NCBI RefSeq assembly: GCF_000428485.1
Contig: NZ_KE386753.1
Span: 7,824 to 69,375, forward strand
Length of the DNA: 61,552 bases
Direction: 5' to 3'
From: Epilithonimonas tenax DSM 16811
GTDB lineage: Bacteria; Bacteroidota; Bacteroidia; Flavobacteriales; Weeksellaceae
The notes under the pieces are model-generated. The model searched no databases, had not been told where the DNA came from, and saw nothing but the letters and a program-made list of their open reading frames with translations. Shown here in pieces: positions 26,385-35,095 of the stretch; position 1 is the first letter of the stretch; each line of letters opens with the position of its first letter. The position numbers and the translations under genes are program-made.

Positions 26385-26975
26385 ATGAAAAAATTGATTT
26401 TTGGAGCAGCGGTTTTAGTAACAGGATTATTATCTACGGCTCATGCTCAGATTCAGGAAGGAAACTGGATGGTAGGAAGTGGTATTATTTCAAGTAATTT
26501 TGGTCTGAATACAGGAGCTGGATACAGCATTGCATTACAGCCAAAAGCAGCCTATTTTATTAAAGATAATGTCGCTCTGGGTGCTTATGTAGATCTTGGA
26601 ATTAGCAAAGAAACCAAAGGAGCTCCAACAGGTTTTGATTATGGTGTTGGTGCATTAGGACGTTACTATGTTTCTCCGGGAGAAGCAGGTGTAGACAACC
26701 TGCTGAATCACGGCCGTTGGTTCTTCGAAGGTAATTTGGGTGTAGGTGGTTATTCTGTAGAAAATGGCCCTTCCACAACAGGTCTTGATTTTGGAGCAGG
26801 TCCTGGATATTCCTATTTTATTACGCCTAATATCGGAATCGAAGGTCTCGTAAAATACAAAGGTAGAGCTGGATTCGGGAACGAAGGTTTGAACTCGAAC
26901 ATCACTTTCAATGTAGGTTTAAGTATCTACTTACCAAGCGGACAAGCAAAAAGAATTGCGAACGAAGCAAAATAA
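26385..26975 (+). CDS. Outer-membrane beta-barrel protein
   Basis: The 196-residue protein has a signal peptide (MKKLIFGAAVLVTGLLSTAHAQ, cleavage after AHA). A compact barrel of about eight strands follows: GNWMVGSGIISSNFG, YSIALQPKAAYFI, VALGAYVDLGIS, GVGALGRYYV, RWFFEGNLGVGGYS, GLDFGAGPGYSYFI, IGIEGLVKYKGR and NITFNVGLSIYL. I chose the ATG at 26385, because an upstream in-frame ATG at 26328 would put 19 odd residues before the signal peptide and would overlap the sigma-54 promoter. The gene ends in a terminator, so it is monocistronic and probably RpoN-controlled. Confidence 0.85.
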   Translation: MKKLIFGAAVLVTGLLSTAHAQIQEGNWMVGSGIISSNFGLNTGAGYSIALQPKAAYFIKDNVALGAYVDLGISKETKGAPTGFDYGVGALGRYYVSPGEAGVDNLLNHGRWFFEGNLGVGGYSVENGPSTTGLDFGAGPGYSYFITPNIGIEGLVKYKGRAGFGNEGLNSNITFNVGLSIYLPSGQAKRIANEAK

Positions 26976-26995
26976 TTCTTCATTTGAAATACAAT

Positions 26996-27021
26996 AAAAC
27001 CGGCATTTGTCGGTTTTTTTT
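26996..27021 (+). terminator. Terminator between the barrel gene and mscS
   Basis: AAAACCGGC-ATTT-GTCGGTTTT forms a short stem followed by T8, 20 nt after the stop codon. Confidence 0.75.
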
Positions 27022-27035
27022 ATTAATTATACAGT

Positions 27036-27896
27036 ATGGAATATATCAACACGGTTTACGCCGTTCTTCAGAAGTGGTACATTAGTTTTGCAGAGATTAC
27101 ACCCAGACTGATTGTTGGGATTTTGGTGTTTCTGTTTTTCCTGATGACCAGCACGTACCTCAGCAGATGGTCTGTCAAACTTTTTCACCAATTGTTCCCC
27201 AAAACAAAAAATGAATCCGTAGTCACACTGATTTCGGTATTCAAATTTCTGATTATCCTGATGGGGGCTTTTATCTCTTTGGAGATTATGGGATTTAGCG
27301 GATTTTTTATTAAATTTCTGGGAAGTTTAGGGGTTGCCGGTGTAATTGCCGGTGTGGCGCTTAAAGATCTGGTGTCAAGTATGTTCTCTGGTATGCTCGT
27401 AGGTGTTGATAAGGCCTTTAAAATCGGTGATTATGTCACCATCGGAGGTAATTCCGGAACGGTTCAGGATATAGGACTTCTCACCACCAAGTTAATTACA
27501 GATGATGGTAAAAAAGTATATATTCCCAACCAGGTCATCTTCAATTCACCATTTTTTAACATCACCGCTTCGCCGCAACGTAGGATCATTTTGGACTTCG
27601 AAATACCGGTCGGGGAAGATATTGTAAAAGCCAAATCCGTGATTTTGGATGAGATCAAATCACTGCAGCATGTGGATAAAACTGACGCTGTAGAAGTGGT
27701 TTTCACCAATGTAAAGCAGGGTGTCTTCACCATGCAAATTAAGTTTTGGCTGGAAATAGGTGGCAATTTCACCACTGTAAAAAGTAATGCAATTATGCAA
27801 ATCAATGACCGGCTGATGAAAGAACATGTTAATCTGGTAACGCCCACAAGTATCAGCGTGGTACCACAACCATCTGGAGAAGATGACAATGCCTAA
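27036..27896 (+). CDS. MscS-family mechanosensitive ion channel
   Basis: This small-conductance channel protects against hypo-osmotic shock in the inner membrane. Of 286 residues, three transmembrane segments lie at about 18-40, 60-84 and 88-110. The third contains the pore-lining glycine/alanine pattern (GSLGVAGVIAGVALKDLVSSMFSG). The MscS beta-domain follows with FKIGDYVTIGGNSGTVQDIGLL and VYIPNQVIFNSPFFNIT. A C-terminal alpha/beta vestibule domain completes the fold. Length is that of E. coli MscS (286). It sits between two terminators, so it is monocistronic. Confidence 0.95.
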   Translation: MEYINTVYAVLQKWYISFAEITPRLIVGILVFLFFLMTSTYLSRWSVKLFHQLFPKTKNESVVTLISVFKFLIILMGAFISLEIMGFSGFFIKFLGSLGVAGVIAGVALKDLVSSMFSGMLVGVDKAFKIGDYVTIGGNSGTVQDIGLLTTKLITDDGKKVYIPNQVIFNSPFFNITASPQRRIILDFEIPVGEDIVKAKSVILDEIKSLQHVDKTDAVEVVFTNVKQGVFTMQIKFWLEIGGNFTTVKSNAIMQINDRLMKEHVNLVTPTSISVVPQPSGEDDNA

Positions 27897-27935
27897 AAAA
27901 AAAAGAGAAGCCAATCAACTTGGTTTCTCTTTTTT
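27896..27935. terminator. Bidirectional terminator between mscS and the SIMPL gene
   Basis: AAAAGAGAAGCC pairs with GGTTTCTCTTTT (one G-T pair), with A-run on the left and T-run on the right, between two convergent genes. Confidence 0.8.
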
Positions 27936-27977
27936 ATGATGATTAAGTTTTTTCTAAACTCTCCATTTTAAAATATT

Positions 27978-28709
27978 CTAATCAACTTCATACTCCAGCT
28001 TGATGGTAATCGTAGCTTCTTTATCCTTTGACGCGGTATTGTAGGTGCCACCATAAGAATAGTCCTCGTTGGAGTTGGGTGCTGTAATTTGGATCACACC
28101 CATGCTTGCTTTTTTCAAATTCCCAAGATCGCTTCCTGCATTTTCAGCGATTTTTTCTGCCCTTTCTTTAGCATCTTTGGTCGCATTAGCGATCATTTCC
28201 TGTTTCACGTCTGATAATTTGGTGTAGAAATATTGGGGCGATGAGGAAGTGAATTCGATTCCGCGGTTGATGATCTCTGTGATGTTTCTGGAAATACTTT
28301 CGATCTTGCCAACTTCTTTTGATTGGATAGACACACTTTGGGTCAGATTATAACCCGCAAATTCGCCTTGCTGATAAGTACCGTTAGAATCTGTAAAACT
28401 CCTGAACTGTTTCTGAATATCAACCGCCGAAAAAACCATCTCGTTTTCCTTCACACCTTTGGACTTTAGGTAGTCGTAGATGACTTTTCTGTCCACAGCC
28501 AAGGCGTCGTAAGCGGTCTTCAGCTCAAAGCTATTTTTGGAAAAACTCCCGGACCAGGAGATCAGGTCAGAGGTGAAAGTCTTGGATCCGAGTCCTGTGA
28601 CAGAAACTGTATTTTCGAATTTATTTCTGTTTTTCACGGCGTTGCCTAGCAAAGCAGCCGCAATAATAAAAGCTAAAGCAGCAATCCCTACCGCAATGTA
28701 TGTCTTCAT
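27978..28709 (-). CDS. SIMPL domain (DUF541) protein
   Basis: The 243-residue protein has one N-terminal membrane anchor (YIAVGIAALAFIIAAALLG). A SIMPL domain follows: NTVSVTGLGSKTFTSDLISW, NEMVFSAVDIQKQF, YNLTQSVSIQS and SDVKQEMIANATKDAKERAEKIAE, with a closing strand of basic/acidic alternation. The family is periplasmic or surface-exposed and poorly understood; some members have been linked to oxidative stress or signalling. I chose the Met at 28709 (MKTYIAVG) since the ten residues before it would precede the anchor without purpose. Convergent with mscS. Confidence 0.88.
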   Translation of the reverse strand: MKTYIAVGIAALAFIIAAALLGNAVKNRNKFENTVSVTGLGSKTFTSDLISWSGSFSKNSFELKTAYDALAVDRKVIYDYLKSKGVKENEMVFSAVDIQKQFRSFTDSNGTYQQGEFAGYNLTQSVSIQSKEVGKIESISRNITEIINRGIEFTSSSPQYFYTKLSDVKQEMIANATKDAKERAEKIAENAGSDLGNLKKASMGVIQITAPNSNEDYSYGGTYNTASKDKEATITIKLEYEVD

Positions 28710-28822
28710 AATTGTGTATTTTAAATCTGTTTGCATCAAATGTGATACCAGATTTTAAGATTTTATTAACATTTTAATTATCACAAGAATATGAAGAGCC
28801 TGTTGACATGTCGTCACATTGA

Positions 28823-28895
28823 TTTTCCCGATCCTAACCGGCGTAGTTTTGACGGAAATTCTAAGGTATTTTTCCGCCCTTTAGGATCGGGAAAA
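28823..28895. repeat. Inverted-repeat element with 15-bp arms
   Basis: TTTTCCCGATCCTAA (28823-28837) and its exact complement at 28881-28895 flank an inner imperfect hairpin (ACGGAAA...TTTTTCCG). The design matches the 18-bp-arm family (a CCCTTTAGG core at the right arm) but the arm sequence differs. It lies in the 308-nt gap between the SIMPL gene and folB, otherwise without visible features. Confidence 0.75.
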
Positions 28896-29017
28896 GAAAA
28901 TATCTTGGACATTATCTTGTTAATTCTTGATCAACAGATTCAAAGTAATTGCTTGATGTTTCAATGGGTGAACGTGTTTCACGGAAGGTGATGTTGAGGC
29001 TCGCAAAGCCCTATTAA

Positions 29018-29380
29018 TTATTTGATTTCCTTTTCAAATTCCAGACTCACACCTTTCATTTCGCCGGGCATTGGCGGGATGGTTTTGGTTAGTCTGATTT
29101 TGATGAATGTCATTTGGGGAAACTGATTCTCGATTTTATGAATGATTCTGCCAATGACGTGTTCCAAAAGTTCTGACCGGATGGCCATCTCTTGATGGAT
29201 GATGTCACTGATCTCAGCGTAATTGATAGTGTCGTTAAGATCATCAGATTGCGACGCTTTTTCCAGATCGGCGTGCACTTCCAGATTTACGAGGTAATGA
29301 TTTCCGATCATAGCTTCTTCCGGCAAAACACCGTGGTAAGCATATATTTTTATGTCTTCTAAAATGATCTTTGATTTCAT
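29018..29380 (-). CDS. folB: Dihydroneopterin aldolase
   Basis: FolB converts 7,8-dihydroneopterin to 6-hydroxymethyl-dihydropterin and glycolaldehyde in folate synthesis. The 120 residues are full length. Motifs are IKIYAYHGVLPEEAMIG with the substrate Glu in LPEE, NYAEISDIIHQEM and the lysine-containing IRLTKTIPPMPGEMKGV with the catalytic Lys. It is cytoplasmic and normally an octamer. It is the last gene of the minus-strand run from gmk through nadA, but 260 nt of repeat DNA lie between it and nadA, so it may be separately transcribed. Confidence 0.93.
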   Translation of the reverse strand: MKSKIILEDIKIYAYHGVLPEEAMIGNHYLVNLEVHADLEKASQSDDLNDTINYAEISDIIHQEMAIRSELLEHVIGRIIHKIENQFPQMTFIKIRLTKTIPPMPGEMKGVSLEFEKEIK

Positions 29381-29429
29381 TCTTTAAAAATAGAAAAACT
29401 TTGACTAAGATTTCCAATTTTGACAAAAC

Positions 29430-29575
29430 TTTCTGTCGTGCGAAGCTGCAATAGGGATAGTAGTGGAAATCCTTTTTCCGTGGTCTGAGCGGCCGCGAAG
29501 GCCACGGAAAAAGATTGCAACGGATAGCCCGACCCGAGCGGTGACTCTTCGAGAACCTCAGGATGACAATCTCTA
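29430..29575. repeat. Dispersed stem-loop element, copy 1 (GGAAATCCTTTTT...AAAAAGATTG)
   Basis: A perfect 11-bp stem TTTTTCCGTGG (29473-29483) / CCACGGAAAAA (29502-29512) is flanked by GTGGAAATCC on the left and GATTGCAACGGATAGCCCG on the right, then the CTTCGAGAACCTCAGGATGAC motif. Related elements occur at 35712-35838, 48240-48380 and 57465-57573. It fills most of the folB-nadA gap. Open frames through it are not protein-like. Confidence 0.7.
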
Positions 29576-29640
29576 GCGAGGGGATTGCCCAAATGATGGT
29601 ACAAAAAAACCTCATCGGTTAAGACAAGGTTTGTGGTTTT

Positions 29641-30657
29641 TTATTTGATGCTTTTGGAAAGTTCCAGCATGGCTTCGATTGGTTTCAAAGCTTTCACGCG
29701 GATATCTTCATCCATTGTGATCTCCGGAAGCTCGTACTTCATACAGAGGTAGAGTTTTTCCAGCGTATTTCTTTTCATATAAAAACACTCAGAACAGTTG
29801 CAGCTTTCGTCAAAAACCAGAGCCGGAATCAGTTCTTTGTGTGGTGCGCGTTTTCTCATCTCGTGAAGGATGCCTTCTTCTGTTGCGATGATGAACTGCT
29901 GACAGTCGTCTTGTTCCACATAATTCAGAAGCGCAGAAGTGGAGCCAATGAAGTGCGCCAATTCCAGAACCGGAGATTCGCTTTCCGGATGCGCAATGAG
30001 TTTTGCATTGGGATGATCTGCCAATTGTTTGGCGATGCGTTCCATAGAAAAGGCCTCGTGTACGATGCAGCTGCCGTCCCAAAGGATCATATCGCGGCCG
30101 GTTTTTTTGCTGAGATAACGCCCAAGATTCTTGTCCGGAGCGAAGATGATCGGGCGGTCTTTTGGCAAAGCTTCGATGATCTGCTCTGCGTTGGAACTTG
30201 TTACGATGATGTCTGAAGCTGCTTTGGTTTCTGCATTACAGTTGATGTAAGTGGCAACGATCGCATTGGGATATTGCTCACGCATTTTGTTGAGACCTTC
30301 TGCGGAACAGCCGTCTGCAAGGGAACATCCAGCAAGTGTATCCGGCAAAACCACTTTTTTGGTGGGATTAAGGATTTTTGCGGCTTCTGCCATAAAGTGA
30401 ACGCCACAGAAGGCGATCATATCAGCATCGGTTTCCTTGGCCTGTCTTGCCAATTGCAAAGAGTCTCCCAAAAAATCGGCAATATCCTGAATAGGTCCCG
30501 GCTGATAGTAATGCGCCAGAATGACGGCGTTTTTTTCTTTTTTAAGATCCAGAATGGCCTGTACCAAATCGTCTCCGGTTGGGATGGCAAATTCTTTAAG
30601 ATCCAGAAAGCCTTTGACCGGCATATTATTTATCGCAGTGTCTAGTGTGTTTTTCAT
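29641..30657 (-). CDS. nadA: Quinolinate synthase A
   Basis: NadA is a 4Fe-4S enzyme that condenses iminoaspartate with DHAP to quinolinate in de novo NAD synthesis. Of 338 residues, the first domain shows AVILAHYYQPGPIQDIADFLGDSLQLA. Cluster cysteines are candidates in FCGVHFMAEAAKIL, YINCNAETKAASD and the C-terminal ESCNCSECFYMKRNTLEKLY. The DTLAGCSLADGC segment is also conserved. Length is typical of the long NadA form. nadB and nadC are not in the window. It lies 76 nt downstream of gmk in the same direction. Confidence 0.95.
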   Translation of the reverse strand: MKNTLDTAINNMPVKGFLDLKEFAIPTGDDLVQAILDLKKEKNAVILAHYYQPGPIQDIADFLGDSLQLARQAKETDADMIAFCGVHFMAEAAKILNPTKKVVLPDTLAGCSLADGCSAEGLNKMREQYPNAIVATYINCNAETKAASDIIVTSSNAEQIIEALPKDRPIIFAPDKNLGRYLSKKTGRDMILWDGSCIVHEAFSMERIAKQLADHPNAKLIAHPESESPVLELAHFIGSTSALLNYVEQDDCQQFIIATEEGILHEMRKRAPHKELIPALVFDESCNCSECFYMKRNTLEKLYLCMKYELPEITMDEDIRVKALKPIEAMLELSKSIK

Positions 30658-30733
30658 TTGTCTAATTAACTTTTAAGTAATTCAAAGTATTGATTTGAAG
30701 CCAATAGCAAAAAGCTAATTGCCAACAGCTAAT

Positions 30734-31300
30734 TTAATCGTTTATAAAGTTATTAATTATTTTCTCGACCTCAGCTTTTGCCACGTCCAAATCTGTATTG
30801 ATGATGATTTTATCAAAGTGTTTTTGATAGGTCATTTCTTCACCCGCTTTTTCCACTCTGGTTTTGATGGTTTCCGAACAATCTGTGTTTCTGGAAATCA
30901 GACGTCTTTCAAGTTCAGCAATACTTGGCGGCATTACAAAGATGGACAATGCTTTGTCTCCGAAGATTTCTTTCAGGCGTATTCCGCCTTTGACATCTAC
31001 ATCAAAGATCACAACTTTGCCTTCATTCCAGATTCTTTCGACTTCGGATTTCAGCGTTCCGTAGTATTTGTCGGTATAAACTTCCTCGAATTCTACAAAT
31101 TCATTTTGAGAAATTTTGGTTCTGAACTCTTCAGGTGTCAGGAAATAATAATCGTCGGCGTGTTTTTCTTCACCTCGGGGTTCCCTTGTGGTGGCAGAGA
31201 TAGAGAAACAAAGTTCCGGTACCACGGACAAACCGTGTTTTACCAAAGTTGTTTTACCGCTTCCTGATGGTGCGGAGAATATGATGACTTTTTGTTTCAT
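30734..31300 (-). CDS. gmk: Guanylate kinase
   Basis: This enzyme phosphorylates GMP to GDP. The 188 residues start with the P-loop VIIFSAPSGSGKTTLVKHG. GMP-binding residues follow in FSISATTREPRGEEKHADDYYFL and FVEFEEVYTDKYYGTL, then VIFDVDVKGGIRLKE and the lid region RRLISRNTDCSETIKTRV. Full length. It lies downstream of yicC as in many bacteria, but here a frameshifted hypothetical gene lies between the two. Cytoplasmic. Confidence 0.96.
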   Translation of the reverse strand: MKQKVIIFSAPSGSGKTTLVKHGLSVVPELCFSISATTREPRGEEKHADDYYFLTPEEFRTKISQNEFVEFEEVYTDKYYGTLKSEVERIWNEGKVVIFDVDVKGGIRLKEIFGDKALSIFVMPPSIAELERRLISRNTDCSETIKTRVEKAGEEMTYQKHFDKIIINTDLDVAKAEVEKIINNFIND

Positions 31301-31353
31301 TTTTTAGTTCCGAGTTTTTAGTTTCGAATTCAATGTTTTTAATGATATATTCT

Positions 31354-31951
31354 TTAAAATTCTATATTAAATTCTTTTCTGATATATTTTAAAATATTTA
31401 CAAAATAATTGAGTTCGTCAATCTCTGGATAATGTTTTAAATAAGATTCAGGATTATCGTAATTAAATTCATTTTTTTGTTTCCCTGCTTGGTATTTGAC
31501 AAAATATCCTGTTCCATCTAAAATTGACGTTACCTGTTGATGAAATACAAATCCATTTTCATCTTCATCAAAAACAACCTTTTTATTATTTGTTTTTTTT
31601 ATATTCAAAAGTTTCTTCTTTTGGCAAGTAATTTATATTTCTAGCTTGAAGATTTACAAAGATTTCTTCTAAAGATTTTTCATATTTAAGAACTATAAGT
31701 TTTGGTTTTACCAATTCTAACTCATCTCTGCTGATTTCTTTTGGCAAAAACCATTGGATCAGTTCTGCTTTCCAGGTTTTATCTTCTTTGTAAATTCTGA
31801 AAATATGTCCGCTATTTGTAATTCCTCGATCTTTATAAATTCTGATTTCAGACTCCTTCAATTCGGAAGGGATATTTGCAAGTTTGTCTACATTTTGTGA
31901 TTTTAGAAATGTAAACAAAAACAGAAATGAAAATATAAATAATAAACGCAT
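31354..31951 (-). pseudogene. Secreted hypothetical protein gene, frameshifted at a homopolymer
   Basis: Two overlapping minus-strand frames form one gene. The first (31951-31586) encodes a signal peptide (LLFIFSFLFLFTFLKSQ) and about 100 residues ending in FEYKKNK-stop. The second (to 31354) continues as KKVVFDEDENGFVFHQQ and ends EFNIEF. They join across a run of eight T on the plus strand (31593-31600). Removing one base gives a single frame of 597 nt, 198 residues. No family was recognised. It may be a true pseudogene, a phase-variable tract or a sequencing error. Confidence 0.7.
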
Positions 31952-32087
31952 ATTAAATGTGTCGTTCCTAAAGAACTATTTGTTTATTTATTGCTGATTT
32001 TCTACAAACATTCTGCTCCTACGGAGCTTTAAAAATCAATGCTTTACTTCAGAAAACGATATTTTTCAAAAAACTTAGAACCTTAAA

Positions 32088-32945
32088 CTAAAGAACATTC
32101 AGCGTTTGCTCTTTGATTTTTTCAAGATCATCTTTCATCTCAACTACCAATTTCTGGATCTCAGAATGGTTGGCTTTTGATCCTAAGGTGTTGATTTCTC
32201 TTCCCATTTCCTGAGCAATGAAACCTAATTTCTTTCCGTTAAAATCTTCATTTCTCATCACTTCCAGATAATATTTGATGTGTTGGGAAAGTCTTACTTT
32301 TTCTTCAGAAATATCTAATTTTTCAACAAAATAAACCATTTCCTGATAATATCTTGTCTCATCAATGTTTTCAAAATTTTTCAAAGCAGAAAGGTATCTG
32401 TCTTTGATAGGCTGGATTCTTTCTTCTTCATATTGGCCAACCTGAGCCAGATTATTCTCTATATTAAGAACGATTTTTTCTATCTCTTCGGCCAGATTAT
32501 TACCCTCTGTCTGACGGAATTCTATGAACTTGGAGACAGATTCCTGTACCACTTCCAAGAGAGATTTCCACTCGTTTTCTTCCAGGTCAGAATTTTTTGT
32601 AGATAATACATCCGGCATTCTCACGGCCATTTTCAGGTACTCAAATTCCGGTGCGTCAGAAGCAACGGCTCTTAACTGTTCAATGTAATTCTTGACGAGT
32701 TCCTGATTGATTTTCACATCATTACTGTCTTCCAGACTTTCGCAGTTGATGTAGCAGTCTACTTTGCCACGAAGAATCTTGTCATTGAGAAGTTTTCTGA
32801 TCTCGAATTCTTTTTCTTTATATCGTAGCGGTGTTTTGACATTAAGATCAAAGTTCTTGCTGTTAAGAGATTTGATGTCCACCGTTATTTTTGTGCCTTC
32901 ATAAACAGTTTCGGCTCTCCCGAAACCTGTCATAGATAATATCAT
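32088..32945 (-). CDS. YicC family protein (endoribonuclease-like)
   Basis: The 285-residue protein has the family N-terminus MILSMTGFGRAETVYEGTKITVDIKSLN and the conserved C-terminus LGFIAQEMGREINTLGSKANHSEIQKLVVEMKDDLEKIKEQ, with central coiled-coil regions. YicC of E. coli has been characterised as a ribonuclease affecting small RNAs and growth in stationary phase. Acidic residues of the C-terminal REINTLGSK region are conserved. It is cytoplasmic and upstream of gmk, its frequent genomic neighbour. It is divergent from lpxK, with an inverted-repeat element between. Confidence 0.93.
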   Translation of the reverse strand: MILSMTGFGRAETVYEGTKITVDIKSLNSKNFDLNVKTPLRYKEKEFEIRKLLNDKILRGKVDCYINCESLEDSNDVKINQELVKNYIEQLRAVASDAPEFEYLKMAVRMPDVLSTKNSDLEENEWKSLLEVVQESVSKFIEFRQTEGNNLAEEIEKIVLNIENNLAQVGQYEEERIQPIKDRYLSALKNFENIDETRYYQEMVYFVEKLDISEEKVRLSQHIKYYLEVMRNEDFNGKKLGFIAQEMGREINTLGSKANHSEIQKLVVEMKDDLEKIKEQTLNVL

Positions 32946-33016
32946 ATTCCATATTTATAAGACTACAAATATAGGGTTTTCATTGATTTGTTATAAAGCT
33001 TTTAATAAGGAAAGAA

Positions 33017-33142
33017 TTTATCGCAAAGGCGCACAAGATAAAATGAAAATGCATCTGCTGTAAGGCGCAAAAAAAACAAAGATTTTAAAACTATTCGACT
33101 GACAGAACTTTATGATTAAAAATTTTGCGCCTTTGCGATAAA
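33017..33142. repeat. 126-bp element with 17-bp perfect inverted ends
   Basis: TTTATCGCAAAGGCGCA (33017-33033) and its exact reverse complement (33126-33142) flank AT-rich DNA with an internal AAGGCGCAA copy. The same CGCAAAGGCGCAAAA / TTTGCCTTAGCG ends occur around 51077-51183 and 51648-51760, and a half copy at about 54348. It occupies the yicC-lpxK divergent region. Confidence 0.8.
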
Positions 33143-33180
33143 ATACATTTCAATTTTAACAATTTTCATCTTCAATAAAC

Positions 33181-33212
33181 TTTGATTAAGAAATTTGAAA
33201 TTCCTATTTTTG
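33181..33212 (+). promoter_or_regulatory. Promoter of lpxK-punA; decides the lpxK start
   Basis: TTTG (33181-33184), a 20-nt spacer and TATTTTTG (33205-33212) fit the Bacteroidota consensus exactly. The -7 box lies 6 nt before the ATG at 33219, so transcription should begin at or very near the start codon and the message is probably leaderless or nearly so. It rules out the in-frame TTG at 33195 as the start. Confidence 0.65.
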
Positions 33213-33218
33213 CAATCT

Positions 33219-34244
33219 ATGAAAAGATGGTATCTCTACCCCTTTTCCCTGGGTTATCATCTCGGCACTTCTATCAGAAACCGGATGTATGATTGGGGGT
33301 TATTTTCTTCTACGAAATTCAGAACACCCATTATTGGTGTGGGAAACTTGTCGGTTGGTGGCAGCGGAAAATCACCAATGGTGATGTATTTGGCAGAATA
33401 TCTGTCCAAATATTACAGAACCGGCGTACTGTCCCGAGGCTACGGAAGAATTACAAAGGGCTATGGCATTGTCAATTATGACAGCAATTATAAACTGGTG
33501 GGTGATGAGCCTATGCAGTTGTTTGAACGTTTCCGCAATCGTTTTGTGATTGGTGTTTGTGAAGACCGTGTTTTTGGGGCTAAGAAAATCATTGAAGATA
33601 TGGATCTGGAAGTTTTGCTTCTTGACGACAGTTATCAGCACCGTGCAATACATCCGGAAATGAATCTGCTCTTGACGGATTATAATGATCCTTACTTCAA
33701 AGATTTCATCTTGCCGGCGGGTGACCTGCGCGAGAGCAGAAACGGAATGAGCCGCGCAAACATCATTATGGTGACCAAATGTCCGGACGATCTTACCGAG
33801 GAGAAAAAACAGTATTATATCTCACGGATCAAACCTCAGCATTATCAGAAAGTATTCTTTTCTGCTATTGCATATGATGACAATATTATGGGAATCCGTC
33901 ATATGATGCCGGTGAAAAATCTGGATTACTATGATGTTTTGCTGATAACAGGTATTGCAAATCCATCGCAGCTCATAAAGGAGGTTTCTAAGTACAACAA
34001 AAAAATTAAGCATCTGCAGTACAAAGACCACCACAATTTTACAGATGACGACATCAAAAAAATATCGGCGGAATACAAAAAAATGGGAGAGTACAAAGTC
34101 ATCCTGACGACCGAGAAAGATTATGTGCGCCTGAAGACTTTTGATTATCTTCGGGATAAGATTTACTATTGGCCCATCAATGTAGAGATTGATAAGCGCG
34201 AAGATTTTAACCAGATCATTCAAAATTATGTTAGAAAAGTATAA
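33219..34244 (+). CDS. lpxK: Tetraacyldisaccharide 4'-kinase
   Basis: LpxK phosphorylates the 4' position of the lipid A disaccharide at the inner membrane. The 341-residue protein begins MKRWYLYPFSLGYHLGTSIRNR, as in other Bacteroidota. The P-loop is GGSGKS at 47-52, and RGYGRITKGYG, VGDEPMQL and LLLDDSYQHRAIHP carry further conserved residues. The C-terminal half has the extra LpxK domain with TTEKDYVRLK. punA overlaps its end by 17 nt, so the two are one transcript. Confidence 0.95.
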   Translation: MKRWYLYPFSLGYHLGTSIRNRMYDWGLFSSTKFRTPIIGVGNLSVGGSGKSPMVMYLAEYLSKYYRTGVLSRGYGRITKGYGIVNYDSNYKLVGDEPMQLFERFRNRFVIGVCEDRVFGAKKIIEDMDLEVLLLDDSYQHRAIHPEMNLLLTDYNDPYFKDFILPAGDLRESRNGMSRANIIMVTKCPDDLTEEKKQYYISRIKPQHYQKVFFSAIAYDDNIMGIRHMMPVKNLDYYDVLLITGIANPSQLIKEVSKYNKKIKHLQYKDHHNFTDDDIKKISAEYKKMGEYKVILTTEKDYVRLKTFDYLRDKIYYWPINVEIDKREDFNQIIQNYVRKV

Positions 34245-35040
34245 AGAAACAGCAGAATTCATCAGTCATATTATCGGGGAAACTCCTGATTTTGCTATTG
34301 TATTGGGTTCTGGCTTAGGAAAACTTCAGTACGAAGTTGAAGCTATTCACATCTTAGATTATAAAGAAATTCCGAATTTCCCTCAAACCACAGTTGTGGG
34401 TCACGGCGGGAAATTGATCTACGGAATTCTGGAAGGTAAAAAAGTCCTGATGATGAGCGGACGATTTCATTATTATGAAGGTCATTCGATTGAAACGGTG
34501 ACTTTCCCTTTCCGGGTTTTCCATCTTTTAGGGATTAAAAATCTGATTCTTTCCAATGCTTGCGGTGGCGTGAATCCAAACTTCAAAGTGGCAGACATTA
34601 TGATTGTGACAGATCATATCAATATGTTGCCGGAACATCCGTTAAGAGGTGGAAATATCGACGAATTCGGACCGCGTTTCGTAGATATGAGTGAACCTTA
34701 CAACCGCAAGATGATTACGCTGGCTAAGTCAATCGCTGCAGAAGAACATATTGATGTGAAGGAAGGTGTTTATGTAGCTTTGTCAGGTCCAACTTTCGAA
34801 ACACCTGCAGAATACGGCATGATCAAAGCCATTGGTGGAGACGCTGTCGGGATGAGCACGGTTCCGGAAGTGATTGTTGCAAAACACCAGGGAATGGATT
34901 GTTTCTGTCTGTCTATCATCACAGATCTTGGCGGACCGGATATTGCCTTTGCAGTTTCTCACGAGGAAGTTCTGGAAGCAGCTAACAAAGCAATGCCGAA
35001 TGTGATTAAGCTTGTAAAAGGTTTGGTTAAGAATTACTAA
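34228..35040 (+). CDS. punA: Purine-nucleoside phosphorylase
   Basis: This enzyme splits purine nucleosides with phosphate to base and ribose-1-phosphate in salvage. It is a trimeric-type PNP of 270 residues. Motifs are FAIVLGSGLGKL, the phosphate loop GHGGKL, GRFHYYEGHS, ILSNACGGVNP, and the purine site ALSGPTFETPAEY with GMSTVPEVIVAKH. I chose the ATG at 34228 (MLEKYKETAEF), which is the family start; earlier in-frame codons would lie inside lpxK. Cytoplasmic. Confidence 0.95.
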   Translation: MLEKYKETAEFISHIIGETPDFAIVLGSGLGKLQYEVEAIHILDYKEIPNFPQTTVVGHGGKLIYGILEGKKVLMMSGRFHYYEGHSIETVTFPFRVFHLLGIKNLILSNACGGVNPNFKVADIMIVTDHINMLPEHPLRGGNIDEFGPRFVDMSEPYNRKMITLAKSIAAEEHIDVKEGVYVALSGPTFETPAEYGMIKAIGGDAVGMSTVPEVIVAKHQGMDCFCLSIITDLGGPDIAFAVSHEEVLEAANKAMPNVIKLVKGLVKNY

Positions 35041-35062
35041 ATTTGATTTAATATAAATGATT

Positions 35063-35092
35063 AAGACAGCTTATTCGGCTGTCTTTTTTTTT
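35063..35092 (+). terminator. Strong terminator after punA
   Basis: AAGACAGC (35063-35070) pairs with GCTGTCTT (35078-35085), 7-nt loop, followed by T7. It also ends next to the convergent gene at 35096. Confidence 0.9.
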
Positions 35093-35095
35093 AAT

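Noticed and set aside
29244-29615. Minus-strand frames of 75-123 codons in the folB-nadA gap
   Set aside because: They are made of repeat DNA and their compositions are not protein-like.
33195-33218. Earlier TTG start for lpxK, adding eight residues
   Set aside because: The predicted -7 box lies within those codons, and the family start is MKRWYLYP.
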